DNA of 64,000 nt from Lomentospora prolificans (taxonomy: Eukaryota; Ascomycota; Sordariomycetes; Microascales; Microascaceae): positions 3,423,501 through 3,487,500 of the forward strand of contig JARFXM010000011.1 in NCBI GenBank assembly GCA_029532625.1, written 5' to 3'. The notes under the pieces are model-generated. The model was not told where the DNA came from. It saw only the letters and a list, made by a program, of their open reading frames with translations, and did no database searches. Positions 1 to 11,537 of this stretch are shown one piece after another. Numbering within the stretch: the stretch's first letter is position 1; each line of letters opens with the position of its first letter. Position numbers and translations under genes: made by a program.

Positions 1-3000
1 ACCGAACCCAGAGTCTAGCCCCCAGTTGAGTAAGACCGTCAACAGTAGCTCCATATCCGAAATCTATTTAATTTCACCCCATGTATTTGTAAAGAGGGCA
101 ACGCTGTGATGCTATCGCCAGGCAGTTCTCTTACATGTAAGCTTGGCGTAAATGTAGCGTCCCATCGAACCGCCGGCGGATGGACTAGTCATTTAAAGTT
201 CTGGCATGGATCCCAAATTAGGCCGAAGAAAAAGAGGCGCGGACACGCTCAAGATCCGCGCCTATTCTTGAGACAAGCTCCAAGCCCACTTCCGTTGTTT
301 GGTCCGGGTCCTTCGCACCCTTGTGCTCGCGGTGGTGGGAGAGAGAGAGATCCATGGATGCGAGTAATGTTGAAGCGCGACAAGCAAATAAAAGGTGTGG
401 CTGGCTCCTCTCTCCACACTTCGAATCCTTTAAGAGATGATCTGCCTCGATGTGCCCAATCGGTATTACGCGAGGCCTCATGCGCCGATTAAGCGCGTAA
501 GCTTGGAGAGAATCTAATGGCGGCATCGGACGAAATCAGGGCGACTCTTACCAGCATGTGGGAATAAGAACGGCGAGTGTAACGCTGACAATGCCTCGAT
601 ATAGATCAATTACCAGCTATAGATGATGCATCCGCTAATCTTCTTTCTTTTTCTTCCCGAAACAACCGGCACAGCCACGCCAAGTGGAGTGGAACCACCA
701 CGATCTGCAGAACACCACCCACCACAGCCCCTGCTCCGGCCAGGCCAACTAAAATGGATGCCGTACACTCGCTGTTGCCGGACGCATTGCCAGCGCGTTG
801 GTGGGTGTAGGTGTATTGGAGCGCGTGGCTTCCGTTAATCGCTTGCCAGCCGACCATGGGCGCAGTCGCCATCTTTCTGTATTTTCTTCTTTTCCTGCAC
901 CGGTGACGCTCGCTTGCTGGTGGCATTGGCGAGCATTCCCCATGTTTAGTTCTTCGGCGCGTCTGTTGCCAAACATCCGCGTGGGAACACAAGAAGGAGC
1001 GGGCTTGCGAAGCATACATTATATTTTATACAATATACGCACATATCCCAAAGAAGAACGGTAAGCAAGGCTGCCTTCCAAAACTTTCACGACGACGCGC
1101 TCTCGCGCACGAGCGTAAGTCAATGCCAGCAGTTGAATCCATGTTGTTTTCCGCTGTCGTCCCAAGGGTGGTTGTTACCCGTCGTATTGTTGGTGCTAGC
1201 GTGGCCCGAACGTCCCCCCAGTGGCCAGTCGGCCAGGCGGTGTCTCGTGCATTTTAGCTGGCCAGTGCCAGCTGTCCGTTGTTGCAGTGGCAGCCAGCAA
1301 TAAGCTCCCGCCGTTAGCAGGGAGCTTAAACGTGCTGGCTAGTCTGGCTCGGCCTAGCGCTGCGTGGTGGCTTGTTTTTACGTTCCGTCACTGGGCTGTT
1401 TTGACGGATGAATTGATTCCCCTTGCGTCCTCATTTAGAGCCAGGAACGCGAGGCGGCTGACTGCCCAGGTGACCACTTTCGACTTGGCTTTCAAGGTCT
1501 CAGGAATGGGGGTGGAAGGAGCAAAACAGCACATGAACTGTTAAAAAGGCAAAAAGGCAGCAAGAAAAAGGTTTTTTTTTCTTTTCTTTTTTTTCTAGTA
1601 TATTGCAAGCTTTTGCTAGGAATTCGGCGACGACGCAAGTGGGACCAGGCTCAAGATGGGGAAGGAATGAGGTGTTCATGGGTATACCGCGTCGTTCCAC
1701 TCCATTCTTTCGGTAGTTGGAATGTAATTATGAGATGGGATCGAACGCGCTGAGCCCGGGCGTTCATTATTAAGTAGGACCCTGGACATTGAGTGCGGGA
1801 AAAATTGATGGGTTGGGCCCGCCGTGAGCCGATCCTTGGCATTCGATATCCAAGCTTCCCCAGACTGGCCTGCTGCCAGGCGCATTTTCAGGTGTGCGTC
1901 CGCCATCTTGCATGCCGGCCGACCGAATGCTGGTCTCGTGGACTGGGATCGTCGGATTCAACCTTGTTCATAGTGGACTACTCCGTGAAATGCGTGCGTC
2001 CGAGACGTTGGCATCTGGTGGTGTTCCGCTGCAGGCGGAAAGAAAGAAAGTTTGAGATGGATGGAACGGCGCGCGCATCGACGAGGAAGCCGAGGCCCGG
2101 GGGGAGAAGGCGATGATCAGCCTGGCGATGCAGGCAGCTCAACGGCATGGGAAAAGATATGCCATCGTCTGTCCCGTCGCTGTCACTGTCATGGTCGCTG
2201 TCAAAGAAGTCAGTCATGATGGCCAGGTCGTCACCCGCAATCAGTCAGGACAACAGGTACGTCCGTGGATTAGCGTGTTACAAGGCCGCCCCCCGATCCC
2301 AATTTTTCGAATCAGAGGGGCTTTCGGTTCTTCTTCGTTTTCCATCTACCCGTCGTTCCCAGCTCGTACAGGCCGAGAGCCCTCCTGGGCAGTCACGCAA
2401 CTCGCCGACGTTTCCCGTGCTCGTGATACCCTCCAGTCCAATAATCTTGGGGTCAGCTAGTAAACGACCTGCATCCTCCCGAAACATGCGTAGCTCTTCT
2501 CCGTCACTTGATCTCTCAGCTTCGTTTTTCTCTTTTTACTTTATTTGTCTCGAGTTCTCTTTCCTCACCAAGTCCGTCATGGCTTGCATGCCCCGTATTG
2601 CAATTCAGAGTGGCCCGAATGGAGATTCCGACTCTATTGTTTTACGACTGACCAACGTGAGAAATGCCAGCAGCAGCAAGGGATAACTCCGAGTCAAGCA
2701 TAAAATAAAACTAAAATAGAACCGCCAAGTGGGTGCTCCGACAAAGCGCACCAGAATGATTCAGATCCCAGATCCCTGTCTGCCCGATCATAGCACTCCC
2801 TGTCTTGTCTGTCCAGACAGGTCCCCCCGCTGCCAAAAATTCACGGTGGCCCCAGTTTCTACGGCGAACAGCTGGTGTTGGGTTGGTTGGGTGGTATCGC
2901 ATGTGGCTGGTCAGCCCATCGACTTTGGGAATCCTTTGAAGATATGATCATGACGTTTACAGCTGCAGAGTTGTAAACTAGAGTGGTAGAGTACACATGG

Positions 3001-4299
3001 CCCTTTTCAACGGCGTAGCGTCGATGTGAATCTTTGGCCCCCTTGGTGGGCCATTGAGCCGCCGAGGCCGGATTTCAAGACCAAGGCTCAGCCAACCCAC
3101 ACGGCGTCTAATTCTTTTTCTTTTCGCCGGATCATGGTACTTCCCGGGCTAAGCCAACCAACAAATTGAAATTATTAGTATTACCAAGGGGCCGAATCCG
3201 TCCATGGATATCTCTCGTCAGTCTATCTAAGGACGTCCACAACGGGCAGTTAGAAGTACTACCGAGGATCGTCGAAAGCAACAAGGAAACCAAGTAAAAG
3301 CCTCTGACTAAACGTTCACCTGGCCTTTTGCCCTCGGGCGACGATCCTTTTCGCTTCCGGTTCCGCGGGGCAGAGAGGCGTGGAGCATGAGGGTCCAGCT
3401 GACTCGAATCGATCGGAGGGAAAAGAGCGGATGCTTACACAGGGATATGCCAGCGTCGTGGCTGCTGGTCCCCCATGGGCCAGCTCGCCCCGCCGGCATC
3501 AAAATCAATTGATCGGTTCTCGACGGCATCGCGGTCGCTTTGTCTTTCATTTCCCTCTCCTCGTTCGTGCGGGAGTGGTCAGAATATTAGGCCCGTCAAT
3601 TCGTCTAGAGACATACGGCATCCCCGTAGTTCTTGAAAACAGACTCTCACTCGGTAGTTTCAAGACCCCACCCAATCCTTGTAAACGAATGATCGTGAGA
3701 AACAACGTTGGAAAATCAGAGAGACCAAGAATACCCATCGCATAATAACGCGAATGATATATCACCGCTTCGCTAAATCATCCCGCCCAGCACCAAGAAT
3801 AGTAACATCCGCATCACACACACGTACTCGTAGTTCAAGTACACACCCACCTCCAGCTCCTCCTGGCTGGCTTTAGACAGCCAGAGGGCAAGCCTAGCAG
3901 CATACACGCACCCGTCTGTCCATGGATAGGAAGGTGGGCCAGCCAGCTATGCACAGCACTTAGGCTTGCCCTGCCCTTTCCTTCGCCCGGAAAACAAATC
4001 GGGTAAATCTTCTTATGGGATCGACACACTTTTTCTTTGGACGGCCAGGGGAACCATGCGCGGGGATAGAGAAAATAAAATAAGAATACCACACTGGTCT
4101 GGTCTGATGGGCGGCGCTGTATGGCATCGAGGACACAGGCACTCGCTGGGTCCCGCTGATGTGCCCCCGATCTCCTCGTTCGCATCGTCCTCCATATTAC
4201 GGCAGTGAGGAGGGGCCATTTTTTCCTCTACCAACGAATTGACACTGCGTAGCACAAGTAATATATTCATTGAGAACCAAGGGAGAGTAACGGCCCAGG

Positions 4300-4319
4300 A
4301 AAAAAAAAAAAAAAAAAAA
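4300..4319. repeat. Homopolymer A20
   Basis: An uninterrupted run of 20 adenines lies in the gene-free 5' region and is followed by a purine-rich stretch. It is a simple low-complexity tract with no sign of function. Confidence 0.9.
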
Positions 4320-5457
4320 CGAAAGAGAAACAGAGAGAGAGAAGAGCCGGAGAGCCACAGTGCACCGGCAACCGACGCAAGCATCCTCCCTGCTTGTCCT
4401 TACTGCGTCGAATCGATCCATTTCTCTCCCACTCCAGCGCCACTCCCAAATCCCACCCCAGCCCCAACCAAACCGCACATTGATCAAGTCCCCAGTCGGG
4501 GGTCCAGAAAGAAAGACAGGAGTGGACGCTGGCCCCCAATCCGGGAGCTGTGCAAAGGGAGAGAGTGTAACTCGTGAGCGAAAGCACCGAGGCTGACCAG
4601 GCAGGCAACCCCATCTCTTTGTCTTTATTTCTTTTTGCCCTTCACCCTTCAGCACACGCCCCCCCTTTGGCGCCCCAAATTGCCCTTCGCCCCAACCATA
4701 GATGTTCGGTTCGCACCCCCTAAGCCCGCCGTTGAGCCTAGAATCCCGCTTCGCTTCGCTTACCACGCACTCGCCAATCCAACTGTGCCTCGTCCTGCCA
4801 ATACGGCCGGCGCAAGGGAGAGAAAAAAGATGAATGGGCATCGATGGACCGGTGTAGACAGGGTGGTAACAGCCCACTTTTTGTTCTTTTTGTCTAAGCT
4901 ATCAGTTGAGTGTCGTTCGTTGGAATTGAAATGTAATGAGGGGGGTGAATCGTCTGGCTCGTAACACAATCGATCCCGATCTCGACTTACATTTACTCCC
5001 CGTCTCCCCCCTCCAACCGAACCCTCCATCTTGCTTCGCTTGAGATTTTCCCCTTTTTGCTTTTTCTTCCCTTCTTTACCTTGTTTACTACTCGAACCGA
5101 CTCGGATGATCCGAGAGTTGACCATTCAGAACTCCCTCGACTTACACATCAACCACGTACAGGTCCGCGTCATTACCCGTCAACTCGACGCAAAGAAATA
5201 AAATTCCGAACGAAGAGACTAAGTGCTGGGAAGTGACGCTTATTCGGTCCCGGCGTCTTCTTTTGACTAATCGCTGGTCATCCCGCGCCGTCTTTGTTCA
5301 TCTCAACACACTACATCGCGAGGGGCTCACATCAGCAACTACCAGTCTTTGACTGGACCTCGCTTACAGGTTATGCCATTCCTGGCCTCACTTGTGTAGG
5401 CGACCTTGACCTGCTCAAGAATTCTCTCCCCACCCGCCCGACAATTTGTCCCACGAT

Positions 5458-5465
<8 letters not shown>

Positions 5466-5491
<26 letters not shown>
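5466..5491. repeat. (AT)13 microsatellite in the 5' leader
   Basis: Thirteen perfect AT dinucleotides end about 80 bases before the likely start codon at 5574 of the downstream gene. An alternative in-frame ATG (5496) lies only four bases past the repeat. The tract is therefore either in the 5' untranslated leader or acts as a TATA-like promoter element. Its length is likely to vary between strains. Confidence 0.9.
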
Positions 5492-5573
5492 GTAAATGGG
5501 CATTCGAACTGAAACCGAAGCCCTCCTAAACCACTTACACCTTCCCGACGCAAAAATCAACAACACCGGCATC

Positions 5574-7727
5574 ATGCCCTCCAAGGCAGATTTCAGCATT
5601 CGGAGACTCATCTCCCAAAAGAAGCAAGAGGACGAGGGCGAATTTCTATCCTTCAACTCCTCTTCGCCTACCCAAAATCCCCACGCATGGATCCAGGCCC
5701 AGTCGAGGCAACTCCAACCCATTGCCCAGAAGCCCTCGCTATTTGGTAGGAGAGCCTCCGTGGACCCGCTCGTGATCCATGAGACCCGGACCGGAAGGCC
5801 CATCGTTAACCCCCTTCCCTCCCCGCCTCTCTCGAGCTCAGGCAGTCCTCCGCGGAGCCGAAATTCCAGGGATGGATTCGCAAGGTTATCCCAGACCCAG
5901 AGCATGCGGACGCTCACGCCCTCCCCGACCCCAGACTACGCCGGCCACCAGAGGTCTCTTACTACTTATCCTACGGACCGACTTCGTCCGACCAGCCCTT
6001 TCCGCCGATCCACCTCGCCTGCTCACTCATTCCGCCTTAGCGATGATCAGGGGTATATGGCGGGGGGCCGCGAGATGATCGAGATCCCCAGGAAGCCCGT
6101 AGGAAGCCCGAGGTCCAGGACCTCCAGCAATGCCTCCGCGAGTAGCTTCCAATCAATGGAGTCCCTCATGTCCCGCCGACCCTCTACCCCCGCCGCCCGC
6201 AGCCCCACTCCTGTGCCCCTCCGCTCTTCCAGCGCTCTCAGCATCGTTGAGAAAGATGACTCGCTTAAGAAGCGAACCACAAAGACCACCGTCCCCGCGA
6301 GGACTGGCTCAGTTTCCAAAAACAAAGGCCGAAAGAACAGCAACAACCGAAAAAGCAAGCAGCCGAGGTCCAAGAAGTCCGCGAGGGGCAGCGCACGGTG
6401 GACTTTTACCGAGAACGTCACCGAACTGTTCACTGGACAGCTGTTCAAGAAGATTGAGGCCGACGAGATGCTTACGCCCGAGCAAGTCGAGGCCTACACT
6501 CGTAGGCGGGAGGCGGAGGCAGAGATGATTGAGAGGCAGGATACCGAGGCGCTTGAGGCCCGTAGCATCTTGGAGGAGGAGGAAGAGCCAGAAAGCCCCA
6601 TGGAGCCGTTCCACCTGGAAGAACTGGCGAAGAGGATCGAACACGTAGCTGCGGCGGCGAGCCATCAACGGGAATCGCCACTCAACAAGAGACAAGTCAG
6701 CAACGAGGTGGTCCGAAGAGACTTTTCTGTCCGAAGGAAGCCCGTGGGCTCTGCTGGGCAAGCCGTCTCCTCGCTTGCCACCGAGGAACCTCCGGCTCCC
6801 AGCGTACCAGCAAAGAACCCGGCCCGCTATCGTAATAATACCCAGACTCAGGCCCAGATGCCCGCCATCCCCGAACTCCTGGTTACCACCCCGGACAATG
6901 AAAAGGAGAAGGAGGCGCTGAAGGACCCGATCCACGGCAACACACCTACCAAAGAAACTCTCGATAACCTCTTTGAGGATGACGACTTTGTCTTCTTCAG
7001 GTCCACTCCTTGCACCATGTCGATGCCCGGCTTCCGCCACGGACCCATCCGCATCGCCAAGTCTGGTCTGGATTTCAAGTTCGATGCCGAGAATACGCTG
7101 GACTGGACGGCCTTCCAGATGGCCATCCTCGGCGGTGCGGGGGACTTTTTCTACGGCAGCGCCGACCCCACGCCTCAGCATTCCGAGGAGGAGGAAGTCG
7201 CGGAACTAAAGGAGTGGCTTGGCGAACTGGGCTTCGACAGCATCGGTGCGTTAATCTCGGCGCAAGGTGTCGAGCCTCCCGAGGACTCGGATGAATCAAG
7301 TGCCAACTCTCCCATCTCCACGTCATCATCTTGTTACGAGGAAGAGGACGAGGACGATGAGGACGACTGCGGGAACCTTCCTATCCCAGTAGCGCTCGAC
7401 TACCCCACGGGTTTCTGGAACGAAGGCGAGCCCGACACGTCCAAGTTCTCGGTCGGCGGCGGGTGTCAAATCAAGCGTTGGACGGTCGAAGGCCACCCGA
7501 AGAGATACAAGCGCGGAAGCTACGCCAGCGATATTAGCCTGCCGCAGAGCCCCATGATGCCTCTCGTGGTCGACGGCAAGCTGACGGGCGAGATGCGCAG
7601 CACGACGGCGGCCAAGGGCGACATGGACGTTATTCCCATGGGATATAACCTGGGGCATGACCTTGGAGACTTTTTGAGGTGGGAAGCGGAGCACTGTTAT
7701 GCGCCGGACCTGCAAGGCAGAACGTGA
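5574..7727 (+). CDS. Fungal protein of unknown function, Ser/Pro-rich and acidic
   Basis: This is a single-exon frame of 717 aa from the ATG at 5574. The frame opens at 5496 (743 aa), but that ATG directly follows the AT repeat. I do not recognise a named domain. The N-terminal half is Ser/Pro/Arg-rich and looks disordered, with many SP and TP sites, followed by a basic Lys/Arg/Ser stretch. The middle holds a charged, probably helical segment (TPEQVEAYTRRREAEAEMIE) and a Glu-rich run. The C-terminal third is more ordered (FVFFRSTPCTMSMPGFRHG, LDWTAFQMAILGGAGDFFYG), contains an acidic Glu/Asp block, and ends in a conserved-looking segment rich in Gly and aromatics. No signal peptide or membrane span is visible. 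It is a real gene by length and composition; its role is unknown. Confidence 0.75.
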   Translation: MPSKADFSIRRLISQKKQEDEGEFLSFNSSSPTQNPHAWIQAQSRQLQPIAQKPSLFGRRASVDPLVIHETRTGRPIVNPLPSPPLSSSGSPPRSRNSRDGFARLSQTQSMRTLTPSPTPDYAGHQRSLTTYPTDRLRPTSPFRRSTSPAHSFRLSDDQGYMAGGREMIEIPRKPVGSPRSRTSSNASASSFQSMESLMSRRPSTPAARSPTPVPLRSSSALSIVEKDDSLKKRTTKTTVPARTGSVSKNKGRKNSNNRKSKQPRSKKSARGSARWTFTENVTELFTGQLFKKIEADEMLTPEQVEAYTRRREAEAEMIERQDTEALEARSILEEEEEPESPMEPFHLEELAKRIEHVAAAASHQRESPLNKRQVSNEVVRRDFSVRRKPVGSAGQAVSSLATEEPPAPSVPAKNPARYRNNTQTQAQMPAIPELLVTTPDNEKEKEALKDPIHGNTPTKETLDNLFEDDDFVFFRSTPCTMSMPGFRHGPIRIAKSGLDFKFDAENTLDWTAFQMAILGGAGDFFYGSADPTPQHSEEEEVAELKEWLGELGFDSIGALISAQGVEPPEDSDESSANSPISTSSSCYEEEDEDDEDDCGNLPIPVALDYPTGFWNEGEPDTSKFSVGGGCQIKRWTVEGHPKRYKRGSYASDISLPQSPMMPLVVDGKLTGEMRSTTAAKGDMDVIPMGYNLGHDLGDFLRWEAEHCYAPDLQGRT

Positions 7728-8024
7728 GGCGACGAACTGCCGACGGGGAATGGGGAATGCTGGGCGGTGGATTGTAATACACACACACAACTCTCATTTA
7801 TCGGTTGATTGGTTTTAAGCGAGTTCTTCTTTTTCACTCTCGTTCTTTGTCAAGTCACTCTCCCTTTTCCGGCATGGTTTTCCTTGTGTTTTTTTTATTT
7901 TTATTTTATTTTTATTTTTTTTTTTTTGCAAGTGGGAGGCGCATTGGGAACAATACCCACAATAGATGGAAATCACATCGATCTCTCTGGAATCACAATA
8001 AGAATGGAGTCTTGGGATGGCGTT

Positions 8025-8079
<55 letters not shown>

Positions 8080-8808
8080 GGGGGGGGAGGTCTGATTTCA
8101 ACTCGGCATTTTTAAACTGATCGAGCGGTAATCTCGATCGTGGGAATATACACTGGGCTACAGAGATCTAGGATAGCAAAATAAAGAAGCTAAGAAACAA
8201 ACAAAACCAAATCAAGACGGGCATTTGACAACACTGTGATAGAAAAATGGGAATGGGGTGGTCAGCATGGGATGTTTTGAGGTTTAATTCGAGGCTAGCA
8301 GTCGAACAAAGGGCCAGGCACGTACTAGTACAGTGTGAACCTGTGTTGTTGCTGGACTGGACTGGACCTTCCCCATCTCCACTCCCCAAACCCTGAACGC
8401 CAGCCAGCGGCTTCCAATCAGGTCGACTCACTCACCCTCATCACTTTTTACTTTGCCAAACTCATCCTCCACCATTTACGAACAATCCGACCGGGGAGGA
8501 CGAAGAACTTGATCGTCTTCGACCATATGCCGCGTGTGTTTTTTTTTTCTCATTGGCACCCTTTCAACAGCTTCCCATAGCCTAGCATCCGCGACGCGCC
8601 CCACCAAAATCTCACGCTCTCTCCACCCAGAGGATTCTGTTGCATCGAGGACTTTTGCTGCAAGCCAGTCAAACAATTCACTCCTGTTCATCCCATCTTA
8701 TCTCCGGCTCAGGATAGTCTGCAGAGGCCATACATTGTACGCTCCCATCACTCCGCGCCCCCCCTTTCCCGGCCCAAAACTCGTCAGATCAAAGACAAGT
8801 CACCAACA
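7728..8808. other. Intergenic spacer with long poly-T tracts
   Basis: This spacer lies between the 3' end of the unknown protein gene and the cdc26 start. It carries a T-rich stretch at 7889-7927 and an exceptional T52G9 tract at 8027-8087. The 200 bases before cdc26 are C/T-rich, typical of a fungal leader. No coding potential was seen. Confidence 0.6.
8027..8087. repeat. Compound homopolymer T52 followed by G9
   Basis: Fifty-two consecutive thymines (8027-8078) run directly into nine guanines (8079-8087), about 300 bases downstream of a stop codon. Read on the minus strand it is C9 then A52, similar to a poly(A) tail. No retroposed coding body is recognisable on either side. The exact length may be affected by sequencing error. 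Confidence 0.9.
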
Positions 8809-9096
8809 ATGCTCCGACGGCCCGCCACAACGCTCACCATAACGGCCGAAGACGTAGCGGCCTACGAAGACCGACGGGCTCGCGAAGCCGCGTTGGCTGA
8901 ACGCCGGGGCCTCGCAGCCGCAGCGGCGTCGGGGTCGCCGGGGCCAGCGGGCGACACGCAGATGATGGAGGCAGCGGATGAGGAGCAGATGCTGGTTGCG
9001 CATCAGAGGGAGCAGATGAGGCAGCAGCAGGAGCAGCATGCGCAGCGGAGCCGCGATGAGAGGATTGGAGTTTCGAGACGGGACCGGGGGAGGTGA
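8809..9096 (+). CDS. CDC26: Anaphase-promoting complex subunit Cdc26 (Hcn1)
   Basis: A single-exon protein of 95 aa, the small size expected of Cdc26/Hcn1. The N-terminus MLRRPATTLTITAEDVAAYE matches the family signature (MLRR, a short beta-like segment, an acidic helix). The C-terminal RDERIGV corresponds to the conserved (N)DRIG motif. In other species Cdc26 inserts its N-terminus, with the initiator Met acetylated, into the TPR superhelix of Cdc16/Cut9/APC6 and stabilises the complex. The start is fixed because the conserved motif begins at Met1. The middle is Ala- and Gln-rich with a run of QQQ. The complex is nuclear and drives mitotic protein ubiquitination. Recognition rests on the family motifs only. 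Confidence 0.88.
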   Translation: MLRRPATTLTITAEDVAAYEDRRAREAALAERRGLAAAAASGSPGPAGDTQMMEAADEEQMLVAHQREQMRQQQEQHAQRSRDERIGVSRRDRGR

Positions 9097-11537
9097 GATT
9101 AGGTTGGACCCATTTTTTGTTTTTTCCCCCAAGTCTCCGTCCTTACGTGCGAGATGTTGGGAATGGATTTGTAAGGGACGGAGAGTTTGGTGACAAGAGA
9201 GGTGGAAGGTGGGAGGGCCAGCTGGTAGAAGGGGCCTGGCCTGGCCCACGGAGCCGGAGGTGGGTTTTTGTCCGGCGGAGTAGTAATAGGGCTGGCTGGC
9301 TGGCTGGGATATCTGGCGTTATTGTTATGGTTATGCGTACTTCGTAATTGGGCTTGGGCTTGGGCTTGGGTGGTAGGTGCATGGTAGACAGATGATCAGG
9401 GCCCTAAACCCGAATCGAGGTTCTGATGCTGGCAACCTACTGTTGTTACTTTGGCGTGAGCCTCGTGTATCTTTCAGTCCCCCGGGCGAAGCCTGGCTAT
9501 CCATTGCAGCTGGCGCTGGTCTTGTAGGGTCGCCAGCGGCCGAGCTGTGCTGAGTCGAGGCAGCCAGCCACAGGCAGAACCCGCTAGAAACGATTGCTGG
9601 CCAGCAGCTGGCGAAACTACCTAACATGTTGTTAGCATCAAATGGACAGACGCCGTCAAATGCTTCATCAAGGGATTCCCTCCACTGGTTTCCATTGGCC
9701 CCAGCCCCAAATCTGAATCTCGCATGATTATTAAACATCATAGCGTCGTCACTTCAACGTTTACGCGGCGGCAGGTTTGCGAGAACAATACGAAATACGC
9801 CAGAGGAAGCCGATTGCGACAGCATCAGATGAGCCCAAGCCACACAGAGGGTTGATTGATAAGACCAAATTTGGTTGGGGCGGCCGGTTTCTCTTTGTTG
9901 CTGGCTGGCACATCTGAAAACTGCAAATGCCTGGCGGCCAATCAGCCGCGGAGTCGGACCACCAAACAAGCCCGGCTCCGCCCCGGCTTAATAAAGCCTC
10001 TAGCCAGCACGGGTTCATGAAGTCCTGAAGGTCTACGCTGGCCGTCGAAGGACCCGAAACCTCTGGGGGTTAAGCGGCTATTCTCACCTCCAACACAGAA
10101 CGGCCAGGAGTGTAAACTAATTCGGGTGCTCACAAGCATTGCAAGATCTCAGCAGCAGCAGTTCCGCAAGAAACAGTTGCAACCTTTGGAAGTTTCCCAC
10201 AATGGGTTTCAATAAGAGCTTGGCCAGGCGGGCAACTTATTTGCGGGCCCGATTTAGGGCTGGCATAGCCAGCATGCTGTAGCATCCACATAGGCTAGCC
10301 CAGGGCAAAAACGTGCACCCTTCGGAGTCGGAGATAGGGACATTTGAGCCCGCTGTCACCCACCCAAGACTACTATCAGTCCCAACCCAGGCCAACGGCG
10401 AGTGCGAGTGCGAGTGCGGGTCAACTAGCACGATTTGGGACAAGAGCGGGACCCAATGTCGTTGCTTCGTTGCTTGACAGGGAGCCTTTTCCGCGACGGC
10501 CTCGTGCCAACTCTTCGCCCGTCACTTTCACACCCACACTTCGGATTCGAGAAAACTCGCCAGTGGGTGGGCTCAAACCTGTCCATTTGATGAATATGCA
10601 CTCATCCGTCGAGGCCGAATAGCCCAGACCGACCCTGATTCTGGCGTAGAAAGCTTGCCGCATGCATTGGGCTTCGGGACGGTTCGTCTGTGCCCCGTCA
10701 GATTGATCGGCTGGATAATCCCTCCGGCTCCGTTCGCACGTTTTGCTTGACTCCCCCAGCCCTACGCGGACATTACCCAGAGGACTCAACCCAAACGAAG
10801 GATTGGGTTTCGATGATCCAGTTTTTCCTTCCACCCCCCCGGGTCCGGTTGAGATATTAGCATTTTCCTATTCCCGGATAGCGTGTGGATTTTCCATTCT
10901 TTCCTCCAGCGGGTCTGCCGGAGACCATGGCGCTATGACTCTTGCTTCCGCGCCTATTCGCATGTTGCATCATGCTTCATGTAATGACTTCTCTCATCAC
11001 TCCCCCCTGGTGGTTCGTAGCCACATGCGCACTCGTTTTCATTTCCACGTAGGCACCCGTTTTTTCCTTTTGCTCCGAGCGAGTCTGGATCCGCTTTTTA
11101 CTCCCTCCTGGTATGGTCAGCCTTTTTGTCCGGGGTTCAGGACTTGGATCCTATATTCTTCTTACACGGCAGGAGCGGTTGTGGAAGTCTATTTGCTCAA
11201 TGCGTTTCTACACATGTATATAATGTGTAGGCCCGCATCATTGATCCCTCTGCTCCCCTTGCTCTCCAGTATCAGACTATGGTCTTGGCCCAGTAACTTG
11301 ACAGCTTCATTTCTTGATCCCTCAATCTCTTTCGGAGGTTGACTGCTAGTTGTTGTTATTGGAATATATATATACACTATCTACTCCCTCTTCCCCTTGG
11401 AACTCATACTTGCAGCACACCTTGTTCTACATCCAACAATTCTACACTTGCTTGTCCTCCTCCCCTTCAACCTTAGACCAGACATCCATTACCAGAAATC
11501 CTTAAGTATCCTATAAGCCAACTCGCGAGAAACCATC
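9097..11537. other. Intergenic spacer upstream of the MFS gene
   Basis: There is no supported gene in this 2.4 kb. It is rich in GGCTGGC/GCCAGCC motifs (9221-9306, 9563-9610, 9896-9910, 10255-10275). Near its 3' end an ATATATATATA stretch (about 11363-11373) lies roughly 165 bases before the MFS start codon and is a candidate TATA element. C/T-rich leader sequence follows. The 199-aa plus frame at 10743-11342 has no recognisable features. Confidence 0.55.

Larger units (their letters stand above)
1..5495. other. Gene-free spacer upstream of the first coding gene
   Basis: No open frame here has recognisable protein features. The longer ones (for example 4197-4877 minus and 2147-2686 plus) are low-complexity or made of homopolymer translations. 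The last 900 bases before the first gene are pyrimidine-rich, as expected of a fungal promoter and leader. The stretch contains a 20-A run (4300-4319) and several copies of a GGCTGGCT/AGCCAGCC motif (near 3863 and 3939). No tRNA boxes or transposon ends were seen. Confidence 0.6.

Noticed and set aside
2147..2686. 179-aa plus-strand frame in the first spacer
   Set aside because: It is Ser-rich without motifs, and similar-length overlapping frames exist on both strands.
4197..4877. 226-aa minus-strand frame
   Set aside because: It translates a poly-A run into poly-Phe and has no domain, so it is low-complexity noise in the spacer.
10743..11342. 199-aa plus-strand frame before the MFS gene
   Set aside because: It has no recognisable domain or codon bias, lies in a likely promoter region, and its composition shifts along the length.
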